Origin: Gallionellales bacterium GWA2_54_124
GTDB lineage: Bacteria > Pseudomonadota > Gammaproteobacteria > Burkholderiales > Gallionellaceae
Length of the DNA: 64,000 bases
Direction: 5' to 3'
Assembly: GCA_001801025.1 (NCBI GenBank)
Contig: MGWO01000002.1
Span: 248,001 to 312,000 of the forward strand
This document shows, one piece after another, positions 18,123 through 26,990 of this stretch. The notes under the pieces are model-generated. The model had not been told where the DNA came from, did no database searches, and saw only the letters and a program-made list of their open reading frames with translations. The position numbers and the translations under genes are program-made. Positions within the stretch are counted from its first letter, which is position 1, and each line of letters opens with the position of its first letter.

Positions 18123-18994
18123 GCGGTTCTTCGATGCCAAAAAAAATAATCATACTGGGGCATTCAGGGTTTATCGGCTCGCGTCTTGAGGGGATGCTGT
18201 CCGTATCGGGTCGTTGGGAGGTGATCGGACGCTCTTTGCCCGAAATCGATCTGACCGATCAGGAACAGGTATTGCAGCTGGCGCCCTACATGACGCCCGA
18301 TGCGACGCTGGTGCTGGCTGCGGCCGTCAAGCGGCAGTTCGGCGATACGCTGGAGGTATTCCGGCAGAACATGGCTATCGTCGAGAATGTCTGTCACCTG
18401 TTGGCCTTGTATCCTGTCGGGCGGGTGATTTTCATGAGTTCTTCCGCCGTCTATGGAGAGGAAACTGAAAACAAGTGCATTAGCGAGCAGACGCCGGTGA
18501 ATCCGACTTCCTATTACGGAATCAACAAATACACCGCCGAATGCCTGTTAAAAAAAGTCTGTGCAGACAAAATTTCACTGGTTTGTCTGAGACCGCCGCT
18601 GATTTACGGGCCCGGGGATTCCGGAAAAACTTACGGCCCTGCCGGGTTTGTCGCTGCTGCGATTGAGTCACAGCCTGTGACCCTGTGGGGCGATGGCACA
18701 GAGTTACGAGAATTTATCTACATCGATGACCTGTGCCGCCTGATCGAGCATCTGGTGGATCACCCCTTTACGGGCGAGCTCAATGTGGTTGGCGGTACGC
18801 CGTATTGCTTTGCCGATGTGATCGCCATCCTGAAAAAAAATGTGCCGGCGCTTGCGGTGAATTTACGTCCGCGCAGCAAGCAAAAGGCCGACAATGCATT
18901 CGATAATCAAAAGATACGAGCGTTGCTGCCTGATGATTTTAGGTTTACTTCGCTGGAAACAGGCGTTGCCGCCATGCTAGAGACGCGTGTATGA
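18119..18994 (+). CDS. NAD-dependent sugar epimerase/dehydratase (extended SDR)
   Basis: The 291-residue product has a Rossmann start IIILGHSGFIGSRL (the GxxGxxG pattern near residue 15) and the catalytic SDR triad: Ser in FMSSSAVYGE and YxxxK in SYYGINKYTAE. LRPPLIYGPGD and LREFIYIDDL are typical of NDP-sugar 4-epimerases and dehydratases. The likely substrate is a nucleotide sugar. The ATG at 18119 overlaps the methyltransferase stop (ATGA); a second ATG at 18134 may be used. The closest role could be 4-epimerase, 4-ketoreductase or 4,6-dehydratase, which motifs alone do not separate. Confidence 0.85.
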   Translation: MSGSSMPKKIIILGHSGFIGSRLEGMLSVSGRWEVIGRSLPEIDLTDQEQVLQLAPYMTPDATLVLAAAVKRQFGDTLEVFRQNMAIVENVCHLLALYPVGRVIFMSSSAVYGEETENKCISEQTPVNPTSYYGINKYTAECLLKKVCADKISLVCLRPPLIYGPGDSGKTYGPAGFVAAAIESQPVTLWGDGTELREFIYIDDLCRLIEHLVDHPFTGELNVVGGTPYCFADVIAILKKNVPALAVNLRPRSKQKADNAFDNQKIRALLPDDFRFTSLETGVAAMLETRV

Positions 18995-20184
18995 GGGCTG
19001 AACCGTTATTCGGCGAATTGCTGATCGATTTTGGTCTTCAGCCTGTTTCCAACCGTTTTTTACCTCCGGGCAGCGTTGATGTTGTGCCGGATTTTTCGCT
19101 GCAATTGCGCATCGATGCCGACACCGGCCTGATTCATCTGGGGACGCCTTTCCCTGTCGAGGCGCTGAAGCCGCGCTACGATTGGCTGACCTGTTTTGAG
19201 CCCGAGGATCATCTGGATGATCTGGCACGTCAGCTGGTTGCGTTGCCGGAAATTTCACCGGATTCGGTCTTCGGCGCTTACAGTTTCAAGGATGATTCGA
19301 TGCTGCGTCGTCTGGAGCGGCTGGGATATGCAAATACCTGGCGTATTGATCCGGCCGAGGATCTGGCGGTCACCGACCCCTGTGCAAACGTTGAGACTTA
19401 TCAGCGAGAGTTAACCACCGCGCGTGCGCTCGCCATCGCGGCGAGGCGCGGGCGGTGTGACGTGATGATTGTGCGGCATGTCGCCGAGCATGCACATGAT
19501 CTGCACGCTTTTATCGATGCCATCAGAGTGATGGTGAAGCCCGGCGGCTATATCGTCTGGGAAGTGCCCGATTGCGAACGGGTGCTGACGATGGGCGACT
19601 GCACGACCGTTTGGGAGGAGCACCAGTATTACTTTACACGTTATACCTTCAGGCGGGTGCTGCTCGATGCCGGATTTACGGTTGTGGACTATGCTTCGGT
19701 GCCTTATGTGCTGGAAAATTCACTGGTGGCGATCGTTCAGGAGGGGCGTGAACCTGCTCATTCAGATGATTCGGTTGCTGTTGCAGCTGAAATCGAGCGA
19801 GCACGGCATTTTGCGCAGAAAATTCAAGCACGTACTATCGCGGTACACAATAAACTCGAATATTGGCGATTTACTCGAGGAGAGATCGCACTGTTCGGTG
19901 CAGGTCACCTGTCCTGTGCTTTTTTGTCGCTGATGCAGGCATCATCTCTTATGTGTTGTGTGATCGATGACAATCCCAATAAAAAAGGTTTGCAGATGCC
20001 TGTCGGCGGATTGCACATCGCAGGTTCCGAAGTGTTGAATTCGGGCAGGATTGGTGTCTGTCTGCTGGGGTTAAATCCGCTTAATCAGGCAGGTGTGATC
20101 GCTAAACATCAGAAGTTTGTCGATCAGGGCGGGATATTCGCGTCGATTTTCCCCGGCAGTGCGCTGGATTTGGAGTTAAGGTGA
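18991..20184 (+). CDS. Sugar C-methyltransferase-like protein lacking the N-terminal zinc cysteines
   Basis: The 397-residue product aligns in layout with the EvaC/TylC3 sugar C-methyltransferase family. It has an N-terminal region (FGLQPVSNRFL) like the Methyltransf_13 domain, a central SAM domain (RHVAEHAHDL, then VKPGGYIVWEVPD), and a C-terminal Methyltransf_14-type Rossmann domain (ALFGAGHLS, then DDNPNKKG). The paired CxxC zinc motifs that start the related gene at 20708 are absent, and the SAM glycine loop is hard to recognise. It may be a divergent enzyme or a partner of the intact one. It is coupled by overlaps to both neighbours. Confidence 0.75.
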   Translation: MRAEPLFGELLIDFGLQPVSNRFLPPGSVDVVPDFSLQLRIDADTGLIHLGTPFPVEALKPRYDWLTCFEPEDHLDDLARQLVALPEISPDSVFGAYSFKDDSMLRRLERLGYANTWRIDPAEDLAVTDPCANVETYQRELTTARALAIAARRGRCDVMIVRHVAEHAHDLHAFIDAIRVMVKPGGYIVWEVPDCERVLTMGDCTTVWEEHQYYFTRYTFRRVLLDAGFTVVDYASVPYVLENSLVAIVQEGREPAHSDDSVAVAAEIERARHFAQKIQARTIAVHNKLEYWRFTRGEIALFGAGHLSCAFLSLMQASSLMCCVIDDNPNKKGLQMPVGGLHIAGSEVLNSGRIGVCLLGLNPLNQAGVIAKHQKFVDQGGIFASIFPGSALDLELR

Positions 20185-20705
20185 TGATAAAAGTCCGTAA
20201 AGAGAACGATGAAGTGCTGTATCCGGAAGATGATCTGGTGCTGGTGAGCGCGCAGGATCTGGATGAACTGAAGCGGCGGGCATCGTTGAATCCGCGCCGG
20301 CGGATCAGGCTGTGCGCGCATCGTTCGCCTGATGATCGCTTGCATGAAATGTTTATCGTGCATGCGCGGGAATGTTATGTCCGGCCGCATAAGCATCTGG
20401 ACAAAGCCGAATCGATGTTGATTCTCGAGGGCGAAGTGGATGTGGTGCTGTTTGATGAAGACGGCACATTGCGGCAGATCATACAGATGGGTGCGCCCGG
20501 TACGGGCAAGATTTTTTATCAGCGTCTGTCCAGTTCTGTTTATCACTGCCTGTTGATTCGCACGGAATTTCTGGTGTTCAACGAGGTGATCGAAGGCCCG
20601 TTTATCCGCGATAACACGGTGTTTCCCGCGTGGGCGCCAGTGGAGGATGCGCCGGCAGAATTCAGAGCACGGATTGATGCGTTAATTCAAAGTAAGGAAG
20701 GATAA
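20184..20705 (+). CDS. wbuC: WbuC family cupin metalloprotein
   Basis: The 173-residue product is a small single-domain cupin of the WbuC type found in O-antigen clusters. Metal-binding-type residues sit in HEMFIVHA and RPHKHLDKAESM, and the barrel continues through LILEGEVDVVLFDEDG. WbuC function is not established; a role in sugar or acceptor modification is usually assumed. The start is ATG 20184, or GTG one codon earlier; GGAG lies upstream and the start overlaps the previous stop. The gene symbol is given for family membership only. Confidence 0.82.
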   Translation: MIKVRKENDEVLYPEDDLVLVSAQDLDELKRRASLNPRRRIRLCAHRSPDDRLHEMFIVHARECYVRPHKHLDKAESMLILEGEVDVVLFDEDGTLRQIIQMGAPGTGKIFYQRLSSSVYHCLLIRTEFLVFNEVIEGPFIRDNTVFPAWAPVEDAPAEFRARIDALIQSKEG

Positions 20706-20707
20706 CG

Positions 20708-21940
20708 ATGAACGATCAGTTGATCAGGCACGATACACACTGCCGTTTATGTGGCGGCAATCGGATTGCAACGGTTTTTCGGCTTGCCGACACGCCGATG
20801 GAAGATCAGTTTGTCGTCGCCCCGCTCGAACAGCCCTTTTTCCCGCTTGAACTGGCGTTATGCGAGGATTGCGGTTATCTGCATCTGCCGCATATCGTCA
20901 GTCCTGAGGCAAGTTATACCGATTACGTTTACGTGAGCAGCCTGACAGTCGGGCTCAGAAACCATTACGATCAGTATGCGCAGAAAATAATTAACGATTG
21001 GGGGGTGCCGGCCTCTGCGCTGGTTGTCGATCTGGGCAGTAACGATGGCTCTATGCTGGCATCTTTTAAGCGGCAGGGCATGCAGGTGGTCGGCGTTGAG
21101 CCGGCCGGTAGTATTGCCGGGCTGGCTAATCAGGCCGGTCTTGAGACGATCAACTATTTTTTCACTGCTGAGGTTGCGGCCGGCATTACCGAAAAGTACG
21201 GCCATGCCCGCGTTGTCACGGCAAATTACATGTATGCCAATATCGACGATGTGACCGGATTTACCCGTTCGGTTGCCAAACTCTTGGCGCCCGATGGCAT
21301 TTTTGTCGTCGAAACGGGCTACCACCCCGAACAGATGAAGATCAGGATGTTCGATTACATCTATCACGAGCATTTTTCCTATTTTACGGTCGAGGTGCTG
21401 CAGCAGCTTTTTGCCGCCGCGGGCCTTGAATTGATTCATGCCCAGAAGACAGCGCCTAAGGGCGGATCGATCCGGCTGGTCGCGCAGCTCAAATCGGCTC
21501 ACAGACCGGTCGATCCGAGTGTCAGTGAACTGATCGAAGAAGAGCGTGCCAGCGGGATGCGGGATGCAGAAACCTACCGGAAATTCGCATGCGAGATTGC
21601 TGATGCGAAGCGTCAGTTACTGAGCCTTCTTGAGGAATTTAAAGCTGCCGGCAAAAAAATTGCAGGATTTGGCGCTTCCCACAGTACCACGACGCTGATC
21701 TGCCATTTTGGCCTTGCGCCGTTTATCGATTATCTGGTCGACGATAACCCGGTCAAGCAGGGGCGATATTCTCCCGGTTTTCACCTGCCGGTTTTTGCAG
21801 CCGATAAACTCATAGCGGATCAGCCGGATTACGTGATTATGCTAGGCTGGCAGCACAGGTACAGCATCATGGCAAAGCATCCCTTGATGAACGGGACGCA
21901 GTGGATCATTCCGCTGCCTGAACTTCAGATCACTTCGTGA
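20708..21940 (+). CDS. Sugar C-methyltransferase (EvaC/NovU type) with zinc-binding N-terminus
   Basis: The 410-residue product has the full three-part layout of NDP-4-keto-sugar C-methyltransferases. A Cys4 zinc site (CRLCGG near residue 14, CEDCG near 57) comes first. A SAM domain follows (VVDLGSNDGSML, about 105-116; VEPAGS), with a YHEHFSYF segment like the family active site. The C-terminal Rossmann domain reads AGFGASHSTTT and VDDNPVKQG. Family members add a methyl branch at C3 or C5 of a 4-keto-deoxy sugar, which implies a branched sugar is made here. AAGGA precedes the ATG. Overlap with the next start (GTGATG) suggests coupling. Confidence 0.88.
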   Translation: MNDQLIRHDTHCRLCGGNRIATVFRLADTPMEDQFVVAPLEQPFFPLELALCEDCGYLHLPHIVSPEASYTDYVYVSSLTVGLRNHYDQYAQKIINDWGVPASALVVDLGSNDGSMLASFKRQGMQVVGVEPAGSIAGLANQAGLETINYFFTAEVAAGITEKYGHARVVTANYMYANIDDVTGFTRSVAKLLAPDGIFVVETGYHPEQMKIRMFDYIYHEHFSYFTVEVLQQLFAAAGLELIHAQKTAPKGGSIRLVAQLKSAHRPVDPSVSELIEEERASGMRDAETYRKFACEIADAKRQLLSLLEEFKAAGKKIAGFGASHSTTTLICHFGLAPFIDYLVDDNPVKQGRYSPGFHLPVFAADKLIADQPDYVIMLGWQHRYSIMAKHPLMNGTQWIIPLPELQITS

Positions 21941-22743
21941 TGGCAAACGAACATGTGATTATCGTAGGTGCGACGTCTCCTTTGGCAACGGAGGCTGCCC
22001 GTGCCTTTATTGCCCGCGGGGAGCGGGTTAGTCTGATCAGCCGGAATGGTGCGGACAATCAGGAACTTCTGGCACTGGGCGAATACGCCTCGGTGTTTTC
22101 ATTCGATCTGAATGATCTGGCGGCCATCCCGGCCCTGTTTCAACGTATCGTTGATGACGCAGGTCCTGTAACAAGAATTTGTTTCTTTCAGCGTTACCGC
22201 GGCGGTGCTGAGAACCCGTGGGACGGTGAATATGCGGTCAGTCTGTGCGCGACCAGTCAGATCATCGAGCAGTTCAAGCTTCAACCGGTAACAGATCAGG
22301 ATCGTTCGGTTGTGATTGTCAGCTCACCTGCCGACAGCAGTGTCGTTATGGAACAATCGGCCGCCTATCATGCCGTTAAGGCAGGCTTATCGCAAATGGT
22401 GCGTTACTACGCTGTTGCGCTGGGCAGTCATGGCATTCGGGTAAATGGCATTAAACCTGCGATTGTCATTAAGCCGCGCGCGCAAGCATTTTATGATCAA
22501 AATCCGGAGCTGGTGACACTGTTTAATCGTGTCACGCCGCTTGGCAGAATGGGGCGTCCGGTCGATATTGCGAATGCGGCGCTGTTCCTGAGCAGCGATC
22601 AGGCGTCCTTTGTCACCGGGCAAATTTTAGGCGTGGATGGCGGTTTATCATTGCATGAATCGGCGTCACTAGCGCGCCTTGCCGCCAGCATTTTCAATCC
22701 GGATCTGGAAGATCACAGATGGGCGCCCCCCGCGTTAAAGTAA
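21940..22743 (+). CDS. SDR family oxidoreductase
   Basis: The 267-residue product is a classical short-chain dehydrogenase. The cofactor loop is VGATSPLATEAAR, Ser lies in VVIVSSPADSS, and YxxxK appears as YHAVKAGLSQ. The C-terminal GRMGRPVDIANAALFL and ITGQ-like VTGQILGVDGG are standard for 3-ketoacyl-reductase-like SDRs. It may reduce a keto-sugar or an acyl/amino-sugar intermediate. The start is ATG 21940 (GTG at 21937 is also possible), overlapping the C-methyltransferase stop. Its end is followed by 18 bases to the next gene. Confidence 0.85.
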   Translation: MANEHVIIVGATSPLATEAARAFIARGERVSLISRNGADNQELLALGEYASVFSFDLNDLAAIPALFQRIVDDAGPVTRICFFQRYRGGAENPWDGEYAVSLCATSQIIEQFKLQPVTDQDRSVVIVSSPADSSVVMEQSAAYHAVKAGLSQMVRYYAVALGSHGIRVNGIKPAIVIKPRAQAFYDQNPELVTLFNRVTPLGRMGRPVDIANAALFLSSDQASFVTGQILGVDGGLSLHESASLARLAASIFNPDLEDHRWAPPALK

Positions 22744-22761
22744 TGAATAACAGGAATAATG

Positions 22762-23946
22762 ATGCCTAAGACCCATCTTGAATTTTATGATGCCCACGGC
22801 ATTTCGCCAGTGCACTATGTTGTCGGTGATACGCAGCAGCACTTCGAGCGACGCGCCTCGTTGTACCGCAGTTTAGGGGTGATCCCACTGTCTTGTCGGG
22901 GTGCGCGGGTGCTTGAGGTCGCTGTCGGCTCGGGTCAGAACAGCCTGTATGTCGCTTCGTTAATGCCGGAATCACTGACGCTGGTCGAACCCAATCCCAC
23001 CGCGATACGCGAGATTCGCGAGCTGTATGCGAACACAAAGGTGCCGCATACCAAACCCTTGCTGGTTGAAATGACGCTGCAGGATTACATGCCCGAACAC
23101 CCGTTCGATATCGTGCTGTGTGAAAACTGGCTGGGGCGGGTGCCGCATGAGCGTGCTTTGTTGCGAAAACTGGCTGGTTTTCTTGCGCCTCAAGGCGTGA
23201 TGGTGGTGACGACGCTCACGCCAACCGGTTTTTTGCCGAATCTGATCCGGCGCGCACTGTCGGTCAGGTATTGCGATCCGCGCCTGCCATTTGCGGACCG
23301 TACTGAACAGCTGGTGACGATGTTTGCGCCGCATCTGGCGACCATGAGCGCGATGACACGTTCGGCGACCGACTGGGTGCAGGACAACATGATGAACCCG
23401 GCGTATTTCGATATCTGTCTGACGATACCGGATGTGTTGCAGGAAGTGGGAAATGGACTCAATGCGCTGGGCACTAACCCGTCGTTTTCCACCGACTGGC
23501 GCTGGTTCAAGGCGCTGTTTGGTGAGGGGCGGGAATTCAACCGGCATATGATAGGCGCTTATCAGGCCGAACTGCACAATTTTTTTGATTATCAGCTGGA
23601 ATTTTCTCAGCCCGATGTCGAGTTAAATTGTGCTATTGAAACATCCTGTCTGGTGTTCCTCGATGCGGTGCGTGACTATGAGTCAGCAGCGCTGGCGGGC
23701 GTGAATTTAACTGAGTGCTTTTCCGAGGTGATAGCCTGCTTGACGAATATTATCAGGCAGCTCAAGGATTTTCCGGAGCAGGTCAAAGCAGGGCTTGAGG
23801 CCGGTCTAAAACTGTTGTCAGATGAAGAGCGTGACTTGCAAAAAGTGGCTACCGACAGTCCCTTTAGCCGGCTCTTTGGTCGTGAAACCGTCTATCTCTC
23901 TTTGATCGCCGATGTGACGCCGGCTCGTTTTGATGCACGGGGGTAA
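22762..23946 (+). CDS. Class I methyltransferase with a long C-terminal helical domain
   Basis: The 394-residue product has a SAM domain in its first half: VLEVAVGSGQNSLYVA (about residues 50-65), LTLVEPNP as the acidic motif II, FDIVLCENWLGRVPHE and a GVMVVTTLTPTG motif. The second half (about 200-394) is mostly helical and rich in aromatic residues, and I do not recognise it. Two ATGs, 22759 and 22762, follow AGGA; I prefer the second for spacing. The target may be a sugar, lipid-linked glycan or protein. A 63-base gap follows, longer than most in this island. Confidence 0.78.
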   Translation: MPKTHLEFYDAHGISPVHYVVGDTQQHFERRASLYRSLGVIPLSCRGARVLEVAVGSGQNSLYVASLMPESLTLVEPNPTAIREIRELYANTKVPHTKPLLVEMTLQDYMPEHPFDIVLCENWLGRVPHERALLRKLAGFLAPQGVMVVTTLTPTGFLPNLIRRALSVRYCDPRLPFADRTEQLVTMFAPHLATMSAMTRSATDWVQDNMMNPAYFDICLTIPDVLQEVGNGLNALGTNPSFSTDWRWFKALFGEGREFNRHMIGAYQAELHNFFDYQLEFSQPDVELNCAIETSCLVFLDAVRDYESAALAGVNLTECFSEVIACLTNIIRQLKDFPEQVKAGLEAGLKLLSDEERDLQKVATDSPFSRLFGRETVYLSLIADVTPARFDARG

Positions 23947-24009
23947 TGTGCCACCTTGTCGGATGAACATGTGCGGCACGTATAGTGCATCCTTTGGTCG
24001 GGAACGAAT

Positions 24010-24885
24010 ATGAGCGGACGTCGTTTTTTGATTGTAGGTGGAGACGGGCTGATTGGTGTCGCGCTGAACGAGGCTATCCGGCTGCAGGGAGGGATTGTGA
24101 CCTGTACGTCACGACGACTAGGTGCGGATGTCTTTCTGGATTTACAGGATAGGGATACGATTTCATCGCTTGATGTCTCGGGATATGACATTGCGTATAT
24201 CTGCGCCGGATGGTCTCGGTATGCGGAAATCGAGTTGAATTGTGAGCTCAGCGAGCAGGTTAATGTGACCAACACGATGTGCTTATGTGAGCGCCTGCTG
24301 GCTGCGTGCTGTACGGTGGTGTTTATTTCTACCGCCGCCGTTTTTGACGGACAGCAGCCTTATCCTTCAGAAGCGTCTGTCGCAGGACCGGGTACCCGCT
24401 ACGGTATGCAAAAGTATCGGGTCGAACGTGCTTTAACTGAAAGTCTGCAGCAGGGAGGCCGCGTCAAGATTATCCGTTTGTCCAAAGTCATTTCGTCCGC
24501 AATGCCGCTGCTTGTGGGGTGGCGTCACGCCCTGTTGCGCGGCGAAATCATAAAACCACTGTCTGATTTGCGGTTGAGTCCGGTATCGCTTCGTTACGTG
24601 GTCGCCGGTCTGATTAAAATTGCCTTGCTGGAGCAATGCGGCCTATTTCATCTTTCAGGTAAGTCCGATGTGAGTTATGCAAATTTCGCCACGCTGCTTG
24701 CGACCAAATGGGGGCTTTCGTCTTCATTGATTTGTCCATCGACATCACGGGACTTATCCGCGCACCTGCCGTATGCGCCGAGATACCCGTCGCTTGGCAT
24801 GAGTCAGACCGAAGCGATGGCACAAATTTCACCGCAGAAACTGGCTGATTGCATTGCCGACCTGACAGCTCAAGGTTCACTCTAG
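24010..24885 (+). CDS. NAD-dependent epimerase/reductase, RmlD-like
   Basis: The 291-residue product has LIVGGDGLIGVALNEA as the nucleotide-binding loop and FISTAAVFDGQQPYPSEAS plus YGMQKYRVERAL as the Ser and YxxxK parts of an extended SDR. The VFDG segment resembles RmlD, the dTDP-4-keto-rhamnose reductase, so a 4-keto-sugar reductase is plausible. GGGAAC lies before the ATG. The 63-base upstream gap contains TATAGT, a possible internal promoter -10, with no good -35. It ends 50 bases before the B12-type radical SAM gene. Confidence 0.8.
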   Translation: MSGRRFLIVGGDGLIGVALNEAIRLQGGIVTCTSRRLGADVFLDLQDRDTISSLDVSGYDIAYICAGWSRYAEIELNCELSEQVNVTNTMCLCERLLAACCTVVFISTAAVFDGQQPYPSEASVAGPGTRYGMQKYRVERALTESLQQGGRVKIIRLSKVISSAMPLLVGWRHALLRGEIIKPLSDLRLSPVSLRYVVAGLIKIALLEQCGLFHLSGKSDVSYANFATLLATKWGLSSSLICPSTSRDLSAHLPYAPRYPSLGMSQTEAMAQISPQKLADCIADLTAQGSL

Positions 24886-24935
24886 TCGTGCCGATAAGGC
24901 ATCTGTGATTTACAATTTCTAATGTGTTACCCGAT

Positions 24936-26990
24936 ATGAAGACCACTTACTTTGCTGATTTGACTCATACCGCGCAAGGCATCCATGCAAAGTGTATGCC
25001 CTTGGGGGCTGCGCTGGTCGCTTCCTATATCAAAAGGGAGTTTCCCGATAGTATTGATGTCAGCTTGTATAAGTTGCCCGAAGACCTTGAGGCGGCGGTT
25101 GTAAAGACGTGCCCGGACATCCTGTGTTTGTCTAATTACGCCTGGAATTTGAGGCTGACCGTTGCATTTGCGCGTCTGGTTAAAAAGATCAATCCGCAGC
25201 TGATCGTCATTTTCGGCGGTCCGAATTTCCCTTTAAAGGAAGACGAGAGGCAGGCGTTTCTGACCGAAAATGACTGCATCGATTTTTATGTTTTCGGCGA
25301 GGGTGAAACCGCGCTGGCCAATTTGTTCCGTGAGATGATCGCTCATAACTTCGAGGTGGCAGCGATTAAAGCTGCGCGGTTGCCGCTGATCAATTGCTCA
25401 TACCTCAGTGCAGGGGAGGTGATTTCGGGTGAGTGGACGCGTACGGTTGAACTGGATCAGTTTCCCTGTCCCTATACCGATGGTTTGATGGATAAGTTTT
25501 TTGAGTTGCCACTGATTCCGCTCTATGAGACGACGCGAGGATGCCCGTTTTCGTGTACGTTTTGCACCGATGGTATCAGTGAAAAATCGAAAATATTCAG
25601 GAAGTCTCACGACAATATTGAAGAATCAATCGCTTATATTGCACAAAAAGTACAGCACAGCGATACGCTGATACTGGCCGATCTGAATTTCGGAATGTAC
25701 AACGAGGATATCGAGACTGCTGAAATCATCGCAAGGCAAAAAAAATCGACAGGTTATCCCTTGAGTGTCGGTACGGCGCTTGGCAAAAGCCGTCCGGAAA
25801 ATATCATGCAGGCCGTCAAGATTCTCGACGGCAGTTTGCATATCGGTCTGAGTCTGCAGTCGACGGATGTCGATGTGCTGAAAAATATCAAACGCAAAAA
25901 TATTCAGACACCTAAATTGATTCTGGCGGCCGAAGAAGTCGGTTTGCGAGAAGCGGTTGATTTTACCGAGCTGATCTTAGCGCTGCCGGGCGATTCAATG
26001 GCCAAGCACTATCAGTCGTTGCGGGAAGGTGTGGAACTTGGAATGACCAATATCAGGATGTATCAGCTGATGCTGCTGACCGGTTCGACGATGAACAGTC
26101 AGGCTAGTCGTGAAATTTATCAGATGCAGACTCGCTGGCGGGTCATGCCTAACTGTGCCGGTGTCTACCGGTTTTTTGGTACAGAATTGAGAGTAGCTGA
26201 AATAGAGGAAATCGTCGTTGCCAACAGCACCTTGAGTTTCGAGGACTATGTCGAGTGCCGCGTGATGGATTTCATTATCGAACTGTTTGTTAACAACGAC
26301 TGGTATGTCGAGTTGTTTGAACTGATTAAAATTTACGGTTTTGAATTATTCGATTTTCTGTTGTTTATCAAAGAAAAACGCAGCGGATTTCCCGACCGGA
26401 TGGCCAAAATATTTGATAGTTTCGTCCACGATACCTGTAAAGACCTGTTCGTCGAAAAGCAGGAAATCGAAGCTTACATTACGGGTGCAGGCATACTGGA
26501 AAAGCATGTGAGCGGTGAGCTGGGCAACAATGAGATACTCGATCACAAGGCGTTGTGCTACCTGAATTTCAGACAAACGACGCAGTTCATTTTTGAAATG
26601 GCGACGATATTCCTGGCTTCCGTAAAGCGCCGGGATGACACGTTGTCACTTTATCTGGCGGATCTGCAAAAATTCATTTTATGCCGGAAGGATAATGTCA
26701 TCGACGTCGGGCAGACTGTGCGTGAACAGTTTAATTTCGATTTCAGGCAGATTGCGCAGGCGCATTTCAGAGTCGATCCGCAGCAGTTGAATCTCGCGCC
26801 CTCACAGTTGGTGTTTTTTCATGACGAGAAACAGTCTGCTGCGATCAAAAAAGCCTCTAGAATATACGGCACCTCCGTATCGGGGCTTGGACGATTTATC
26901 CAGAATAATAAAATGAACCGTATGTTCAGACAATTTCAAAGCTGCGAAGATAACGCAGCGATTGAACAAAAGAAGGAGGCCGTATCGTGA
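24936..26990 (+). CDS. B12-binding-domain radical SAM enzyme
   Basis: The 684-residue product combines an N-terminal cobalamin-binding-type domain (about 1-150; a fold-like stretch at ILCLSNYAWNLRLT and VIFGGPNFPL, without the classic DxHxxG) with a radical SAM core (CPFSCTFC near residue 204, ETTRG just before it). The last 200 residues are helical and unrecognised. Members of this class methylate unactivated carbons or rearrange carbon skeletons. ATG 24936 is the likely start; a GTG at 24924 is possible and neither has a clear ribosome site. A TTTACAAT sequence just upstream may mark a promoter. The stop overlaps the next start. Confidence 0.82.
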   Translation: MKTTYFADLTHTAQGIHAKCMPLGAALVASYIKREFPDSIDVSLYKLPEDLEAAVVKTCPDILCLSNYAWNLRLTVAFARLVKKINPQLIVIFGGPNFPLKEDERQAFLTENDCIDFYVFGEGETALANLFREMIAHNFEVAAIKAARLPLINCSYLSAGEVISGEWTRTVELDQFPCPYTDGLMDKFFELPLIPLYETTRGCPFSCTFCTDGISEKSKIFRKSHDNIEESIAYIAQKVQHSDTLILADLNFGMYNEDIETAEIIARQKKSTGYPLSVGTALGKSRPENIMQAVKILDGSLHIGLSLQSTDVDVLKNIKRKNIQTPKLILAAEEVGLREAVDFTELILALPGDSMAKHYQSLREGVELGMTNIRMYQLMLLTGSTMNSQASREIYQMQTRWRVMPNCAGVYRFFGTELRVAEIEEIVVANSTLSFEDYVECRVMDFIIELFVNNDWYVELFELIKIYGFELFDFLLFIKEKRSGFPDRMAKIFDSFVHDTCKDLFVEKQEIEAYITGAGILEKHVSGELGNNEILDHKALCYLNFRQTTQFIFEMATIFLASVKRRDDTLSLYLADLQKFILCRKDNVIDVGQTVREQFNFDFRQIAQAHFRVDPQQLNLAPSQLVFFHDEKQSAAIKKASRIYGTSVSGLGRFIQNNKMNRMFRQFQSCEDNAAIEQKKEAVS

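Noticed and set aside
22972-23577. 201-codon open frame antisense to the methyltransferase gene
   Set aside because: Low-complexity Arg/Gln/His translation and a clear functional gene on the other strand.
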